From Anthonomus grandis grandis (taxonomy: Eukaryota; Arthropoda; Insecta; Coleoptera; Curculionidae): a stretch of DNA of 64,000 bases. Below, piece after piece: positions 43,930 through 55,160 of the stretch. The notes beneath the pieces were generated by a model, which did not search any database, had not been told where the DNA came from, and saw only the letters and a program-made list of their open reading frames with translations. Location of the stretch: contig NC_065546.1 of the NCBI RefSeq assembly GCF_022605725.1, positions 41,350,227 through 41,414,226 on the forward strand, read 5' to 3'. Position 1 is the stretch's first letter. Each line of letters opens with the position of its first letter. The translations under genes and the position numbers were made by a program.

Positions 43930-45300
43930 AACAAAGGATTGTCAACAGTCATCCCTAAAACGAAGCCTAACAGCTACTGCCTTACATTGGAGACCAAAAA
44001 CTTGTGTGCTGTCTTTTGCACGAATGGAATATAGAGAAGCAGACGGATTTAAGGACGACTTGAGAAACACAATTTGAGACATTTCTCAAAACAGTATTGC
44101 TTAGTCTCTTGCTCAGAGTGGTAATATGTGGCCTCTAATTCAACTTAACTAGCTTAACACCTAGGAACTTTACTTCGTCCAGATTCACTGACTCATTCCC
44201 ACCATTTTAATTCTTTCATTGTTTAGTTTTTGAGTCACTTAGAACAAGTTTGTTTGCAGGAAACCATTTCTTCCCCCTGTCTTTCCGCAGCAGACATACT
44301 CGCCAGGCAGTATTTGATGTATAGGACACAGTGGTGTCAGGACAAAGTGTGTACTTGGCCTTTTTGTCAAAATTTGGTAGATCATTTATATATATTAAAA
44401 AAAGTATTGGTCTTAAAACAGACCCTTAGAGACCTCCAATATTTACACACTCTCTAAAGATGATACACCTGAGATCCTCACTTGCTGCACCTGGTTTCCT
44501 AAGTAAGATTTTATTAGGATAACACTTTCAGAACTAAAATTATATTCCAGGAGTTTTTAAAAGAAATAGCATGATAAACACAATTAAAAGCTTTGCTCAA
44601 ATCCCACATTAGAGCAGAGGTTTATTTTATGACATGAAATGAGTGAATGATGTGAGATCTAAAACCAAATTGGCTTTCTCAGAGACAATTCATTTCATCC
44701 AATAATGTTGCTGTTTGTAGTTCAATACATTTCTCAACATTTTTGGATATGAGTGTGAGTAAAGAGGTTAGTCTATAATTCTCACACAGCTCTGTCACCC
44801 TTTTTAAAATGCAGATACACTGTGGCTTTTTTAGGACAGTTGGAAAAGTCTTTTCTCTAAGGCATAGGTTTAACAATTTAGTGAGAGGATTTTAGAAATT
44901 ATTATTAATTTTTTTAATGCTTTAATTGATTTTACATTCAGAACAAACATATCTAAACTATTTTTGTTTTTAAGATTATATATAACATTATGTATACAGT
45001 AAATGAGAATTCCTCAAAGTTGAAATGGTTTGTGGTTGTGTAAAAATAGGTTTGTCTTGAGGAATGTTATTTGTATTTGGGATGTTTTTGACTAAATAGG
45101 AAGGAATATTTGAAAAAATTATTAAATGTGTCTGGATCTATGTTTGGTGAAATTGAATGGTATTTTATTATTCCTGGCTATTTATTATTTTCCACATTGA
45201 CTTAGTAGGGTTACTAGAAGATTAAGTTAATTTTCTAATAACTACTAATAACTCTGTGAGTCCTGCATTCATTATTGTTTTTGTTAAAATAATTGACTTT
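43930..45300 (-). pseudogene. Decayed LINE reverse transcriptase (minus strand)
   Basis: Minus-strand fragments read KSMWKIINNSQE, NLCLREKTFPTVLKKPQCIC and TELCENYRLTSLLTLISKNVE (RT motifs 1-2a). These are followed by NQFGFRSHHS and, shifted, GSVLRPILFLIYINDLPNF (the PQGSxLGPxLF box, decayed). Stops and shifts are frequent. It lies opposite in orientation to the LINE tail at 42440-43180 and is a separate insertion. Confidence 0.75.
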
Positions 45301-45774
45301 TTTGTCTCTTAAAAAAGTTCTTTTATAGTCCAGTCATTGTCTGTTCTTGTAAAGTTATACATTTTGTATCTGCTGTGTCTATTTTACCTTACATGTTATT
45401 CATGTTTTTTTGTTTTTATTTTTCTTTGTTGAAGTGATGCATACCTGTTTAGGACCTAGGTACATTTTAGATGAAATCACTACAAATGATGTTCACATTG
45501 GTTGAAATATAGTTCCAATCATATCCAATGCTTCCCTGATTTAATGGATATTTCCTAGATCCATATTACAAAAAGAAGGATACAAAACCAATGCAAATAT
45601 TTAATCTATATAATCACATTAATACCAATGATTTCATGTTCGATAATTTTAGGAAATATTCCAGGACCTTTAAATAAGTTGTAGTCATTTATAATTTTTT
45701 TTAAAATCTTGTCATTATTCTCTTAGTTTTTTTAATTATTACGCAAATACGCAAACTATATCAAACTAGAAGTA

Positions 45775-47149
45775 CAGGATCATTCCTTATATTTTCTCAC
45801 CCCCTCAACTTTTTTGGGTCAACCTGTATAAAAAAAATGGTAAATGTAAAAGTTGTAGGGCTTGACATGCAGTTTTTGCGAAATATAATATTATGGATAC
45901 AGAATGTTTTAAAAAGAATAAAGAATAAAGAAAACAAAAGAAACATTTCTTTAATGGGACACCATGTATTTTATTTTTTTTATATGATAGGTTTTTTATT
46001 CATATTTTAAAAATATATTATTAACGTTACATTCAGCCGTTTTTGAAATATTTTTGTCTAAAATTGATGGTTTGGTTGCGAGACTGGCAGCTATTGCTTG
46101 GTTTTAACTTTGGAAACTGCTTAGAGTATAGGTTTTCAAAATTATTATTTTCAAAAGCGATCAATTTTAATATAAAAAAATTAATAAAAAACACATGTAA
46201 GTTAATGTAATAACTTACATGCTGGTTAAGCTTGGTTTATAGAATTAAAAATTCTAGCCTTGAGTTCTTCAATATTTGTTCTTCTTTGTGAATACATTTT
46301 GTACCTTAAAAACTCACCCAAAAATAAATCCAATGGTGTAAGTTCTGGACTATTTGGTTGCCAGTTTATGGTTCCTTGTCTACTTACTAATATTTCATAC
46401 CTATTATCTAAAAATGCACAATGACTATCGGATACAGTACTAGGAATTTCTAAATAGTAACAGATTGACAAATATTCATTGTTTGCATTACGGTATATTA
46501 CAATTAATATAGTTAAAGGAAAATATCTAATTCTTTGTTTTTATTAGCAGTAGTAATGGTGGGGGGACAGGGTTCGGCGAGTAGGTTTAAAAGTCCTTTC
46601 CGCCAACACCGTCATTACCGCTGACCACCCATTTTCATTTCGTCAGTTTATTTTCATTAACGACGTCCATTCGTTTTTTCTATTTAAAAGATCTTCGAAA
46701 CCTGAATCCTCTTTTTACATTGATAAAGCTTTTTCGATATAGGTATAAACTACCATATTCCTTCCGAGTTGAGGAAGCATTGTTAAGATATTGATAATAA
46801 ACAGGTAATATTTTATATACTCTTAAGTTTCTTAGCAACAAAAATATGCAGACTTGACCATCTTACATGCATACACAGACCACATATTGGTCTATAATGA
46901 AAGCCAGATAACCAGACCATGAAGTTGAAAATAAAATTTTTCATACATGACTGAACTGCATGTTAATATTGCATATATTTTTGAAATAATAATAAGAAGA
47001 CCTATTATTAAAAAAAATAAAATACATCACATTTCATAAAAACTGCATGTCAAGCCTTACAACTTTTATATCTCCCATTTTTGTATACAGGGTGAAAGTT
47101 AGAAAAAGAAAAAAAGTTAAGAGGGGTGTGAAAATATAAGGAATGACCC
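45775..47149 (-). mobile_element. DD41D mariner-like element C, internally degraded
   Basis: Left end CAGGATCATTCCTTATATTT after TA (45773-45774) and right end, on the other strand, AGGGTCATTCCTTATATTTT before TA. Arms are similar for over 100 bp (further words: AAAGTTGTAGGGCTTGACAT / AAAGTTGTAAGGCTTGACAT). Inside each arm an inverse CAGG-type terminus next to TA appears about 57 bp in, the same organisation as in elements A and B. Length is only about 1.37 kb, so much of the gene is lost. Confidence 0.78.
46222..46471 (-). pseudogene. C-terminal fragment of a DD41D transposase
   Basis: The only readable part is GTINWQPNSPELTPLDLFLG followed by EFLRYKMYSQRRTNIEELKA, the third catalytic Asp region and C-terminal helix of DD41D mariner-like transposases. 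The first SPD residue is Glu here (SPE). The N-terminal HTHs and the first two Asp motifs are missing. Confidence 0.78.
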
Positions 47150-47259
47150 TACCTTTTGATCCTTTAATTAATGAACTATTTTATTTGCCTATTCGCAAAC
47201 TTTTACCTAAATTTCTACGTATTATTATATTTATAGCATTAGGTGCATATGTATTTTAG

Positions 47260-50200
47260 TATATAGAATCCAGTTGGAGGCTCCAGTACCCATCCCTATA
47301 CTATGTGACGATTTATTGCCAGATAGACCTTACTTCTTGGGCCAGGACTACCATGGAGCTATTTCCCATATTCAAGCCGCACAACTGCTAGATACCAAAG
47401 AAAATGGTGCTTATTTAGTTAGAACCAGTAGGTCAGCCAATGGGGAATTTTATACTTTAAGTTTAAAGTAAGTAGATTATAAGGAATTTTTAACTGCAAA
47501 ATTAAATATAAAAAAATTGTTTCTAGGTTTAATGGGAAAATTCATCATTATAAGCTCTATTTTGATCCTGATGGGGCTTTGTATGTGGGAGAAAAAAGAT
47601 ATGATTGTGCTAGGTCTCTAGTTGCAGATGGTCTAGTTACAATGTATATTGAATTAAAAGCTCCCACAATTTTGCAAAAATTAACGAGTGTCAATTATCA
47701 AGAGAGTCCTTATATGACGCTCACTTTAAATAAGAGAAAGTTAAGAATATTATCCAAACAAAACCTTGTGTAAGTGTTTGTAATTATATGTATTGCTTAC
47801 CAATAATATTCAAATGTACCTTAAAAATATAGATAATAATAGAATTTTATGTACTAATTATAATAAATTCTTAGGAAACAGAATGCCCTGGGAAACTTAA
47901 ACGATGATAATGGTAACAATAATCCATATACTACTACTGACCAATTATCTGCCCAAACCCTGAATGATAAAGCTGAGAAACCTCATTTATTCAAGTTAAC
48001 CACTTTCAAGGGTCTAAATTGGTGTGAATTGTGTGCAAATTTTTTATGGGGATTTACCTTGCAAGGGAAGAAATGTGATGACTGTGGAGTAATTGCACAT
48101 AGTAAGTACTATAAAGAATTTATGTGACATTTTTCCCCTTTTTTTTGAAACTATTACTTTTTGTTTTCAGTAAAATGTTCAGAAAAATTTGCTAATGATT
48201 GTATACCAGACCTAAAATATATGAGAGGTGTCTTTGGCATTGAACTTACAACACTATTATGTGCATATAAGGCAAATCTACCTTTTGTTGTTACAAAATG
48301 TGTGGCAGAAGTTGAAGCTAGAGGTCTTACTACTGAAGGAATATACCGCTTAAGTGGGTTTGCAGATGAAATTGATGCTATTAAAATGGCATTTGATAAA
48401 GGTACTTAATACGTAATAGTCCTTATCATTTTGTTTTATTTTTATAACTTCTGAAAATTGCTTAAAATAATTTTTCAATTACTAATATTTATTACACTTT
48501 TATTTTAAAAATATAACTCATAGTTCTCATAGAAGCTTTAATAGTTTCTTGAGTATTGTTAAAAGTTCTGAATTAGCTCTAACACAGATCTTTTGTCAAT
48601 AATACAATTAAAAATTGTTATATATGATCTCTTTTTAGATGGAGAAAAAGCTGACTTGTCAATGGAAAAATATCCCAATATTAATGTGATTACAGGAGCC
48701 CTAAAACTCTATTTACGAATCTTACCGGTTCCCCTCATCACTTTTGAGGTTCATCCAAGACTGATTGATGCGATTCGTAAGTAATATTCAATTTTAAGGG
48801 AAAAAATATGAATAATTGAATGAAAAACATTAATTTTAGAACACAATGATATGGATGTTCAATTAACCTCGATTAAACATGCCTTACTGTTATTACCGAA
48901 ATCCCATTACGATTCTCTTAGGTTTATGATTCAACATTTACATAGGTGAGTAGAAGATTAGATAATGGATAAAGTTCCACTAACAAGTCGCTGAAAACAT
49001 TTTGTTTTTTAGAGTTTGCCTTAGTTTTCTTTATTTGAGGTTTTCTAAATAAATAACTTTTTATTAGATATTCTTGATATATATTTGATTTTCACAGGTA
49101 TAGTATGTGTAAGTTATTAAATTAACATTTTGATTATTAAGTTCTTATTTTTTTAAACCTTGGCTCTTTAATATTTGCAAAATTATTACTATTAAATATT
49201 TACAGGTAGTTAAACTGATTTTTCGTATTTTCTCTACTCGTAGAGAGATTTTTAACTTTATTCAAGAAAGTAATTTCTGGTATTTGATGCCTTATGTAAT
49301 TTTCTCTGCATTACATAAGGTTACATTACATAAATAATATTGGTTTTAAATCTATTTTTCGTTTGTTTAGAAGCATTAGGATTTAAACAAATTATAATTG
49401 TCTTATATTAAATATGGTTGCTTCTTTATACAGGGCCTTCCCCATATATTAACTCTTCCCTCTCAGGGGTTAGATGAAAAGTAACAAAAAACCATTTGAT
49501 TCCAAACTTTTGGATTTTTATTTAAAATTTATAAGAAAAAAAACAAATTTTGACAGATGGACAGATTTTTCTTATGGAACACCCTGTATATGTCTTATAG
49601 TTAAAAAGAAAGGAATTTCTTGATTTTAAATATATATTATTAAACTACTTTTAATTAAACCGTTTTGGAAATATCGAGCTCCAAATTGTAAAAAACAAAA
49701 TATTGAAGATCTTGGTAGGTGGTGCATTGTTATTGTTTGACATTTACTAGAAATGAAATAATTCTATTATAAATTATAGTTGCCAAAATCATAGACAATT
49801 AATACGATACAAAAAATTGAACAAGATTATATAAATTGTATTAATAATGGTGGTGATCAAATAGAGAGATCATTTATAATTATTTAGATTTAATTTAAAG
49901 TTAATCAATTATTAAAATAATGTATTGTTGTCAAAAAAACTAAATATCGCTTAATAAATATTAAATCTTAAGGTTTTATTGCTTCTACTTAATTCATTTA
50001 TCTTAGAAAACGGCAAAATGATGTCTTCTGAATCATTTGTTTTCTAATATACGTCAAACACTAACCTTGGACAGCCTACCAAGATGTTCAATATGTTATT
50101 TTTGAGCCTGATATTTTCAAAGTACAGTAGGCTCGCGTTAATGTGAACTCAACAAATTTCGACTTAGTTCGCATTACTGAAATGTTCACATTATGGAGAT

Positions 50201-53200
50201 TATATTAAAAATAGCTAAAATTAAAATAAAAGGGAACTACATTGTACTTTATTTATGTTTGTATTTATTTATAAATTTATTTATTACAGTTTTAAGCATT
50301 ATACAAAAGTTTTATTTAAAAAAAGATGTAATTTTTGTTTGCACTTTTTTAAATAGAAACGTATCATCCATTTTTTACTAAGAGACCAAACGAAAACAAA
50401 ACAAAGGTAAAAACACAAAGTCACGGTCTCATCAAATCCATATAATTTTTTAAAGCTACACGTGTTTCGCTCCTATCGGAGCATCATCAGGCCTAAAAAA
50501 TATATTAAGGTATTTTTCACAAAACAAAAAGAACGCTTATAAAACTTATTACCTAGACCTACACAGATCACATTACAACTAACAACAAAAGAAAAGCTAG
50601 GTTAAGTTAACAATTCCCACCATAGATAAAAATATATGCTTAAAAAAAATAAAAAAGTCTAAATGTAAAATGTCACCAGTGAGGAACGATCCAGCAACCT
50701 TTAGATTCACAGGCGCGCGTCTAACCCATAGGCCACCAGGTAACATGATCAAAAATGGAAAACAATCCGAACTATACTAATAAGTGTGAAAATAAGTAAA
50801 CAATCTTCACAGTAAAAACTTAAAATATCTAAAATCGAAAAAGAAAAAAGAAGAAAAGACTTTTTAAGAGAGGTTGTTATAAATGAGGTAAGGTTCAAAC
50901 GTGAAAATATCGTTCACACACACAAGGACAGGGCTCTTCTTAGCTTTAGTTACTTCCATTTTCTCTAACAAGTCCAGTTTTTTGCCTTTTGAGCACTCAT
51001 GCAAAATATCCGCTCCCTGAGTTAAAGAAAAACCATGTGAGGAGGCCAATAAATGATTTGCAAACGCCGATTTAGTTTCGATCATGTCAATATCCCTATA
51101 CCTGTCCACCAAACTTGTATGTTCCATTATTCTGGTGGAAATTTTTCTCCCCGATTGCCCTATGTGAATGGCATTACAGTCATTACATCTTAATGAATAT
51201 ACCCCTGATTTTGAAAAGAAATCTGCCTTATCTATTGTACTAACTAGCTGACTTTTTAAACTGTTTGTAGTTTTACAAGCAATTGTAGGATTTGTAGACT
51301 TGAAAAACTTTGCAAGCTGAAAAGAAATATTACCAAAAAATGACATTGATCTAAAAAGATGACTATTTTCATTATTAAGATGGATTAAGTTGTAAGTAAG
51401 TTTGTATTTATTATAGAATTTAGAATAAAGGCGATTAATTATATCAAGTGGAAAACCATTATTAAAAGCAATATATTTAATTATATTTAGTTCATCAAGG
51501 AAAGCTTCTCTAGAAAGGGGGATGTTGAAAAGGCGTTAGAAAAGGGAATTAAAAGAGGCAAATTTGTAGGAATAAGGGGAGTTTGAGGAGTATTGGATGA
51601 CATTGTCCGTAGTGGTGGGTTTGCGGTAGATCTCAAATTCAAGTTTGTTGGTATTTTTTAAAATAAGAACATCAAGAAAAGGTAACTTTCCATCTCTTTC
51701 TTCTTCAACGGTAAACGAGATATTTGCGTGAAGAGAGTTTATAGAAATGAGGAAATCCGCCAATTCCAGATCATTTCCATTCCATGCCACAAAAATATCA
51801 TCCACGTATCTCCTATATACAGTGAGAAAAGCACCAAACTTCATGGTGCGTAAAAATCTCACTGAGAAGAGAAGAGTGTTAAAAGATCATCAACAATAAA
51901 TCTGTCAAGCGGTGGCTTAAGCAAAAGGGACCTGACTAGATCAAGGCAATCACCAGGTGGAATGCTTGGAAATAAGTTCTTAACGTCCAGAGAAATTAGT
52001 TTTGAACCCTCTGGTATGCAGATATTTTTTTAAAAATTTGTCAACTCTACTGAATTTTTTGTGGAATAAGTACTTCTGAAACCAGTTACATCTCTGAGTG
52101 TAGTATTTAACCAGGCTGACAAGTTGTAACAAGGTGAGTTTACAAACGATACTACTGGCCTAATTGAAATACTGAGCGAAACACGTGTAGCTTTAAAAAA
52201 TTATATGGATTTGATCAGACCGTGATTTGTGTTTTTACCTTTGTTTTGTTGCACTTTTTTTGCGACAGGTTTAAGGCTACAGCCTTTTCTTCTAAACCTT
52301 TTAGTGTAATAATGTCCTTTATGTCGACATAGTTTTGATTCGGCCATTGTGTGACAATTTTCAAGGCTGCAAGAGCCTCCAAATGCGTCACTTTTTTTTT
52401 CTTCAAAAGTTAATATCTCGCAGTCACTATCTTCTGAATCATTGCTATCGAGATTTTCCTCCACTGCGTCTGTGTTCCATTCCTCAATGTCTTTGGGATT
52501 ATAATCAATCTAAAAACAATCATATCTCAATGAAATTCTAAAACTATTACAGACTTTCTTCTTTTGATTTCTAAAAATCGAAAATTAAAAGGACTAAATA
52601 ATACCTGTTCAATTGTTTGAAGCAATGTAATGGTTTCATTAACTGCAGCTGCTCTTCATTTTCCCACATCTCTTTTAGTCGAGCTAAAGGTATTTTGGGA
52701 AAAAATTTGGAGGAGGATGCTCCTCCAAATTTTTTCCCAAAATATTATTCCAACATTTTGAAATTACTGAAGGCTATATTTTTTGCCAGGCCATATGAAA
52801 TTGCATAATAGCATCTCTTAAAGTTATACCTTTTAGGGCCTCAGCTACTCCTTGACCATTTGATACAATTGAACTTAATAGGCCTTTTCTTTAAAATAGT
52901 TTGATTATTCGCAAAACATTTTGGTCTAATGGTTGAATTAATGGTGTAACATTTGGGGGCATGTAGACAACAAAAATGTGTCCGTCAGAAGTTTTTAATT
53001 CTGCCGGTGGATGCGAAGGGGCATTGTCTAACAGGAGAACGGCTTTTAAAAGAAGATTTTTGCTTTGTAAAAATGATTTAACCTAAAAACCCAATTTAGT
53101 CTTAAAAAAATTAAAAAGCAAACAAAACTTTCACTTACCTCTGGAACAAAATGCTTAAAAAACCAATTTTAAAAAATTTCCTGCGTCATCCAGGCATTTT

Positions 53201-55160
53201 TAGTGCTTTTATAGATGACTGGATTATCAAATCCTTTAAAACATCTGGGTGATCTGGATGTGGATTTACAAGGTGAGGCTGCGAGGATAACTTTTCCCCT
53301 GCAATTTTAAGCAACATTATACCATATCGCCATTTAAATTTTTGAAGCCATCCATCGCTTGCATTAAATTTATCGTTGAGTTTTAATTTTCTATGTAAAT
53401 CTAGAGCCTTTTCTTGAAGCATATCACCCGTAACTGGCAAATTTCGATCACGCTGTTTGGTAAACCATTTATACAGCAAAGTTTCCATCTTGGGGTTTTC
53501 TGCACTTTTTAAAGTGCAGTTTTTTATTTTATTAGGTCTTAAACTCTCTCCAACAACTTTTAGAATTTTTTCTTCTTTATTTTTAATTGCACAAATAGTT
53601 GATTTTGCTATTTGATATTTCTTTGCTAGTGCAGTAACACTTATACCATTTTTGTGCTCTTCCAAAATTTTTGATTTCTCATAAAGAGTTAAACACTTAT
53701 TAATTTTAATCATTTTAAATCGCCACTGCGCAAGATGCGACACTCTCTCTTATCTAATAAACATCAACTAAATGACCAAACAACTTTTCAAATGAGTAAA
53801 CCCAATATCCACTAACAAGCCTAGACAAGTCTTCAGATCATCCAAATATGGGTTTTCACACTATAGAATTAACATAGAAAAATATTTTATATTACATATG
53901 TTTATATTTTATATTAATATATTATAATTAATATATAAAAAAGTTCACGTTACCACGAGTGTACTGTAGTTTAATTAAAAGTAGCTAAACTATATATATT
54001 TTAAATCAGAACATTCAACCCATTTTATCTATGAGGCCATACATAGAGTGTAGAAAATTGTTATTTATTTGCGTATTTTTGAAAAGGTAAAAAAACTCCA
54101 ATATCATGAACTATGAATATACAGGTGTTCCGTTAAAAATATATAAGTTTTTCGGGGTTATAACTCAAAAACTAGTAATCAAAGATATATCTACACCAAT
54201 GGATTCTATACGGAAAAAAATCTATAAGAATCAGTATTTACTTTTAAAAAACTTATGAAAAATCGAAAAATGCCTTAAAAACTAAAAGAACTATGAAAAT
54301 TTTGTTGACTGCATCTTTAGTTTTACGAAAAAGTAGCACAGTGTCGCAAAACCGCTATCTCTAAAAATAAAAGAAATATCTCGCAAAAGTACCCAAAATG
54401 GGACACCCTGTACAGTAAGTCAGTGGGACATAGTTTGAGTCAATAATTATTTTTAAAACCTATTTTTAAATTACTTGGAAGTGTCTTAAATAATTTTGCC
54501 TGGATGTTAGGTGATCCATTTGCTTATCCCAATCTAAATTTTTATATTTAATATTATTCGTTTGTGCGATTACGTTTTTTGAGTTTAAAAACTTAAATTC
54601 AGGCAAACCACTTGAGTTCGATTTTTTCTCCCCTGGTTTGATGCGATTCATTCGAAAGCAATTAAATAGTATAGCAAACAAAATTCAGTTCACTTCTCTA
54701 CATGAGACCAATATTTTATTTGTGTATGTTTCTTAGTATTAATCTTTTATGCACTTTTTTAATCTATTTTAATATATTTCCAGGTATTTAAATTACAATT
54801 AATTGAAATATTCCACATTTAAATGACCTACTAAAACACCATTGGACATTAGTAAAATGACCTGCTAAATCACAAATAAATATGCCTAATTACTCTCAGT
54901 GTCTTTTAGCACCTCTAGCAATTAGCAACCAAAAATAAATACATATATTTTATTTTTTAACTGGTTTTTTTTTCTTTCCTAGGGTAGCGCGACATGCCCC
55001 AATAAACAAAATGAACGCCCTCAACTTAGCCACCGTCTTTGCTCCGACATTAATCCATCATCCCCCGAACATCATACCGGACGTTAGGAGCGATATTCTT
55101 CTTTTGGAACTTATGATTAATAAATGCGATGGGGTTTTTCTTAAATCGCAATCGCCTTGA
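47260..55160 (+). CDS. chn: Chimaerin-type Rac GTPase-activating protein (SH2-C1-RhoGAP)
   Basis: Exons 47260-47467, 47527-47769, 47875-48101, 48171-48401, 48639-48776, 48840-48945 and 54983-55160 join in phase to 444 codons (443 residues and a stop); the first needs one base from an unseen upstream exon. SH2 at about 18-110 (YHGAISHIQAAQLL, GAYLVRTSRS). C1 at 188-237 with exact H-x12-C-x2-C-x13-C-x2-C-x4-H-x2-C-x7-C spacing. RhoGAP at about 252-443 with the Arg finger at 286 (GIYRLSG), NVITGALKLYLR and NALNLATVFAPTL. This order is unique to chimaerins. They are diacylglycerol-responsive GAPs that switch off Rac at membranes. The symbol is generic: Drosophila has one such gene, RhoGAP5A. The acceptor at 47259 was chosen because it yields LYRIQLEAP, the conserved lead-in. 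The last intron is 6 kb and carries nested transposons. Confidence 0.95.
49431..49586. repeat. Short mariner-type MITE in the chimaerin intron
   Basis: A 156-bp segment bounded by TA and CAGGG on the left (CAGGGCCTTCC) and, on the other strand, CAGGGTGTTCCATAAG on the right, again next to TA. Interior is AT-rich with no coding capacity. The termini resemble those of the DD41D elements in this window, which could have mobilised it. Confidence 0.6.
49594..49770. repeat. Left arm of a long inverted repeat
   Basis: This arm (…TTTTAATTAAACCG…GGAAATATCGAGCTC…GATCTTGGTAGG…TTGTTTGACAT) is repeated inverted at 50010-50124 and, after the Tigger, at 53967-54050. Identity is roughly 75-80 percent by eye. 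It belongs to an unidentified foldback element older than the Tigger. Confidence 0.65.
50446..50500 (-). ncRNA. Hammerhead ribozyme motif of the Penelope-like element
   Basis: On the minus strand the order is TTTTTTAGGC (5' side of stem I), CTGATGA (50484-50490), stem II GCTCC-GATA-GGAGC (50468-50482), GAAA, a short palindromic stem III (CACGTG), the cleavage dinucleotide TA and GCTTTAAAAAA closing stem I. All conserved core bases of the hammerhead (CUGAUGA, GAAA, UH at the cleavage site) are present. Hammerheads are known from Penelope-like elements, where short stem III favours dimers. The partner copy at 52168-52190 keeps the GAAACACGTG half but has lost CTGATGA. Confidence 0.85.
50677..50750 (-). 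other. tRNA-like segment near the end of the Penelope-like element
   Basis: The minus strand reads GTGGCCTATGGGTTAGACGC, close to a tRNA A box with D-arm (TGGCCTAGTGGTTAGA). About 30 bases later comes GGTTGCTGGATCGTTCC, a degraded B box (consensus GGTTCGAATCC), in a tRNA-like frame with AATCTAAAGG. It is not a functional tRNA: the T arm and anticodon stem do not pair properly. It may be a tRNA-derived SINE head or a captured tRNA fragment. Confidence 0.5.
50864..51346 (-). pseudogene. GIY-YIG endonuclease end of the Penelope-like element
   Basis: The 160-codon frame carries the end of the RT linker and the nuclease domain: GVYSLRCNDCNAIHIGQSGR followed by KISTRIMEH. This is the Cys-containing GIY-YIG form of Penelope-like elements (GxYxxxCxxCxxxYxGxTxR); the Tyr of the second motif is His here (AIHIG). 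The nuclease nicks target DNA for primed reverse transcription. The frame ends FEPYLIYNNLS and is separated from the RT by a break at 51350-51535. Confidence 0.85.
51536..52000 (-). pseudogene. Reverse transcriptase fragment of the Penelope-like element
   Basis: The readable core is LTVYRRYVDDIFVAWNGND with the YVDD box of the polymerase active site, then EERDGKLPFLDVLILKNTNK and FEIYRKPTTTDNVIQYSSNS, the usual order in Penelope-like RTs. Upstream pieces (CLDLVRSLLLKPPLD, shifted) reach about 52000. The fingers domain is missing. Confidence 0.83.
52201..53743 (-). pseudogene. Tigger/jerky-type transposase with internal deletion
   Basis: CENPB-type N-terminus (53186-53743): INKCLTLYEKSKILEEHKNG, SVTALAKKYQIAKSTICAIK, ASDGWLQKFKWRYGI and KIAGEKLSSQ. 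Right after IKALKMPG the frame jumps to WMTQEIF, so the segment with the first catalytic Asp is deleted. A small GT-AG intron (about 53083-53139) precedes VKSFLQSKNLLLKAVLLLDN, then APSHPPAELKT and MPPNVTPLIQPLDQNV carry the second and third Asp. The C-terminal acidic region (LDSNDSEDSDCEILTFEE) ends at the Penelope-like insertion near 52240. The frame also contains a perfect hairpin at 52691-52744. Confidence 0.87.
52691..52744. repeat. Perfect 25-bp-arm hairpin within the Tigger gene
   Basis: Arms 52691-52715 and 52720-52744 are exact inverse copies (left arm TATTTTGGGAAAAAATTTGG then AGGAG) around a 4-base loop GATG. On the minus strand one arm reads ILGKNLEE and the other reads PPPNFFPK, so one arm is a back-copy of the other inside coding sequence. 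Confidence 0.95.
54122..54410. repeat. 289-bp mariner-type MITE in the chimaerin intron
   Basis: Starts CAGGTGTTCCGTTAAAAAT after TA and ends, on the other strand, CAGGGTGTCCCATTTTGGGT before TA. No coding capacity; termini resemble those of elements A and B. Confidence 0.65.

Larger units (their letters stand above)
50395..52240 (-). mobile_element. Penelope-like retroelement, 5'-truncated, with hammerhead ribozyme
   Basis: Inverted end segments of about 90 bp (GTAAAAACACAAA, GATCAAATCCATATAATTTT or close variants, AAAGCTACACGTGTTTCGCTC) lie at 50395-50474 and 52168-52250, as in the complex terminal repeats of Penelope-like elements. Between them the minus strand encodes the end of an RT and a GIY-YIG endonuclease. 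The copy sits inside the C-terminal part of the Tigger gene. The N-terminal RT is missing. Exact ends are uncertain by tens of bases. Confidence 0.85.
50125..53966 (-). mobile_element. pogo/Tigger (jerky-like) element inserted in a repeat arm
   Basis: Ends CAGTAGGCTCGCGTTAATGT and, on the other strand, CAGTACACTCGTGGTAACGT are flanked by TA (50123-50124, 53967-53968). The host repeat arm reads continuously across the element when one TA is kept: the left flank ends GATATTTTCAAAGTA and the right flank starts TAGTTTAATTAAAAGTAG, matching the intact opposite arm at 49594-49770. The interior holds a decayed transposase and a later Penelope-like insertion. Confidence 0.9.

Noticed and set aside
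50677..50750. A functional tRNA gene
   Set aside because: The acceptor, anticodon and T stems do not pair; only box-like words are present.
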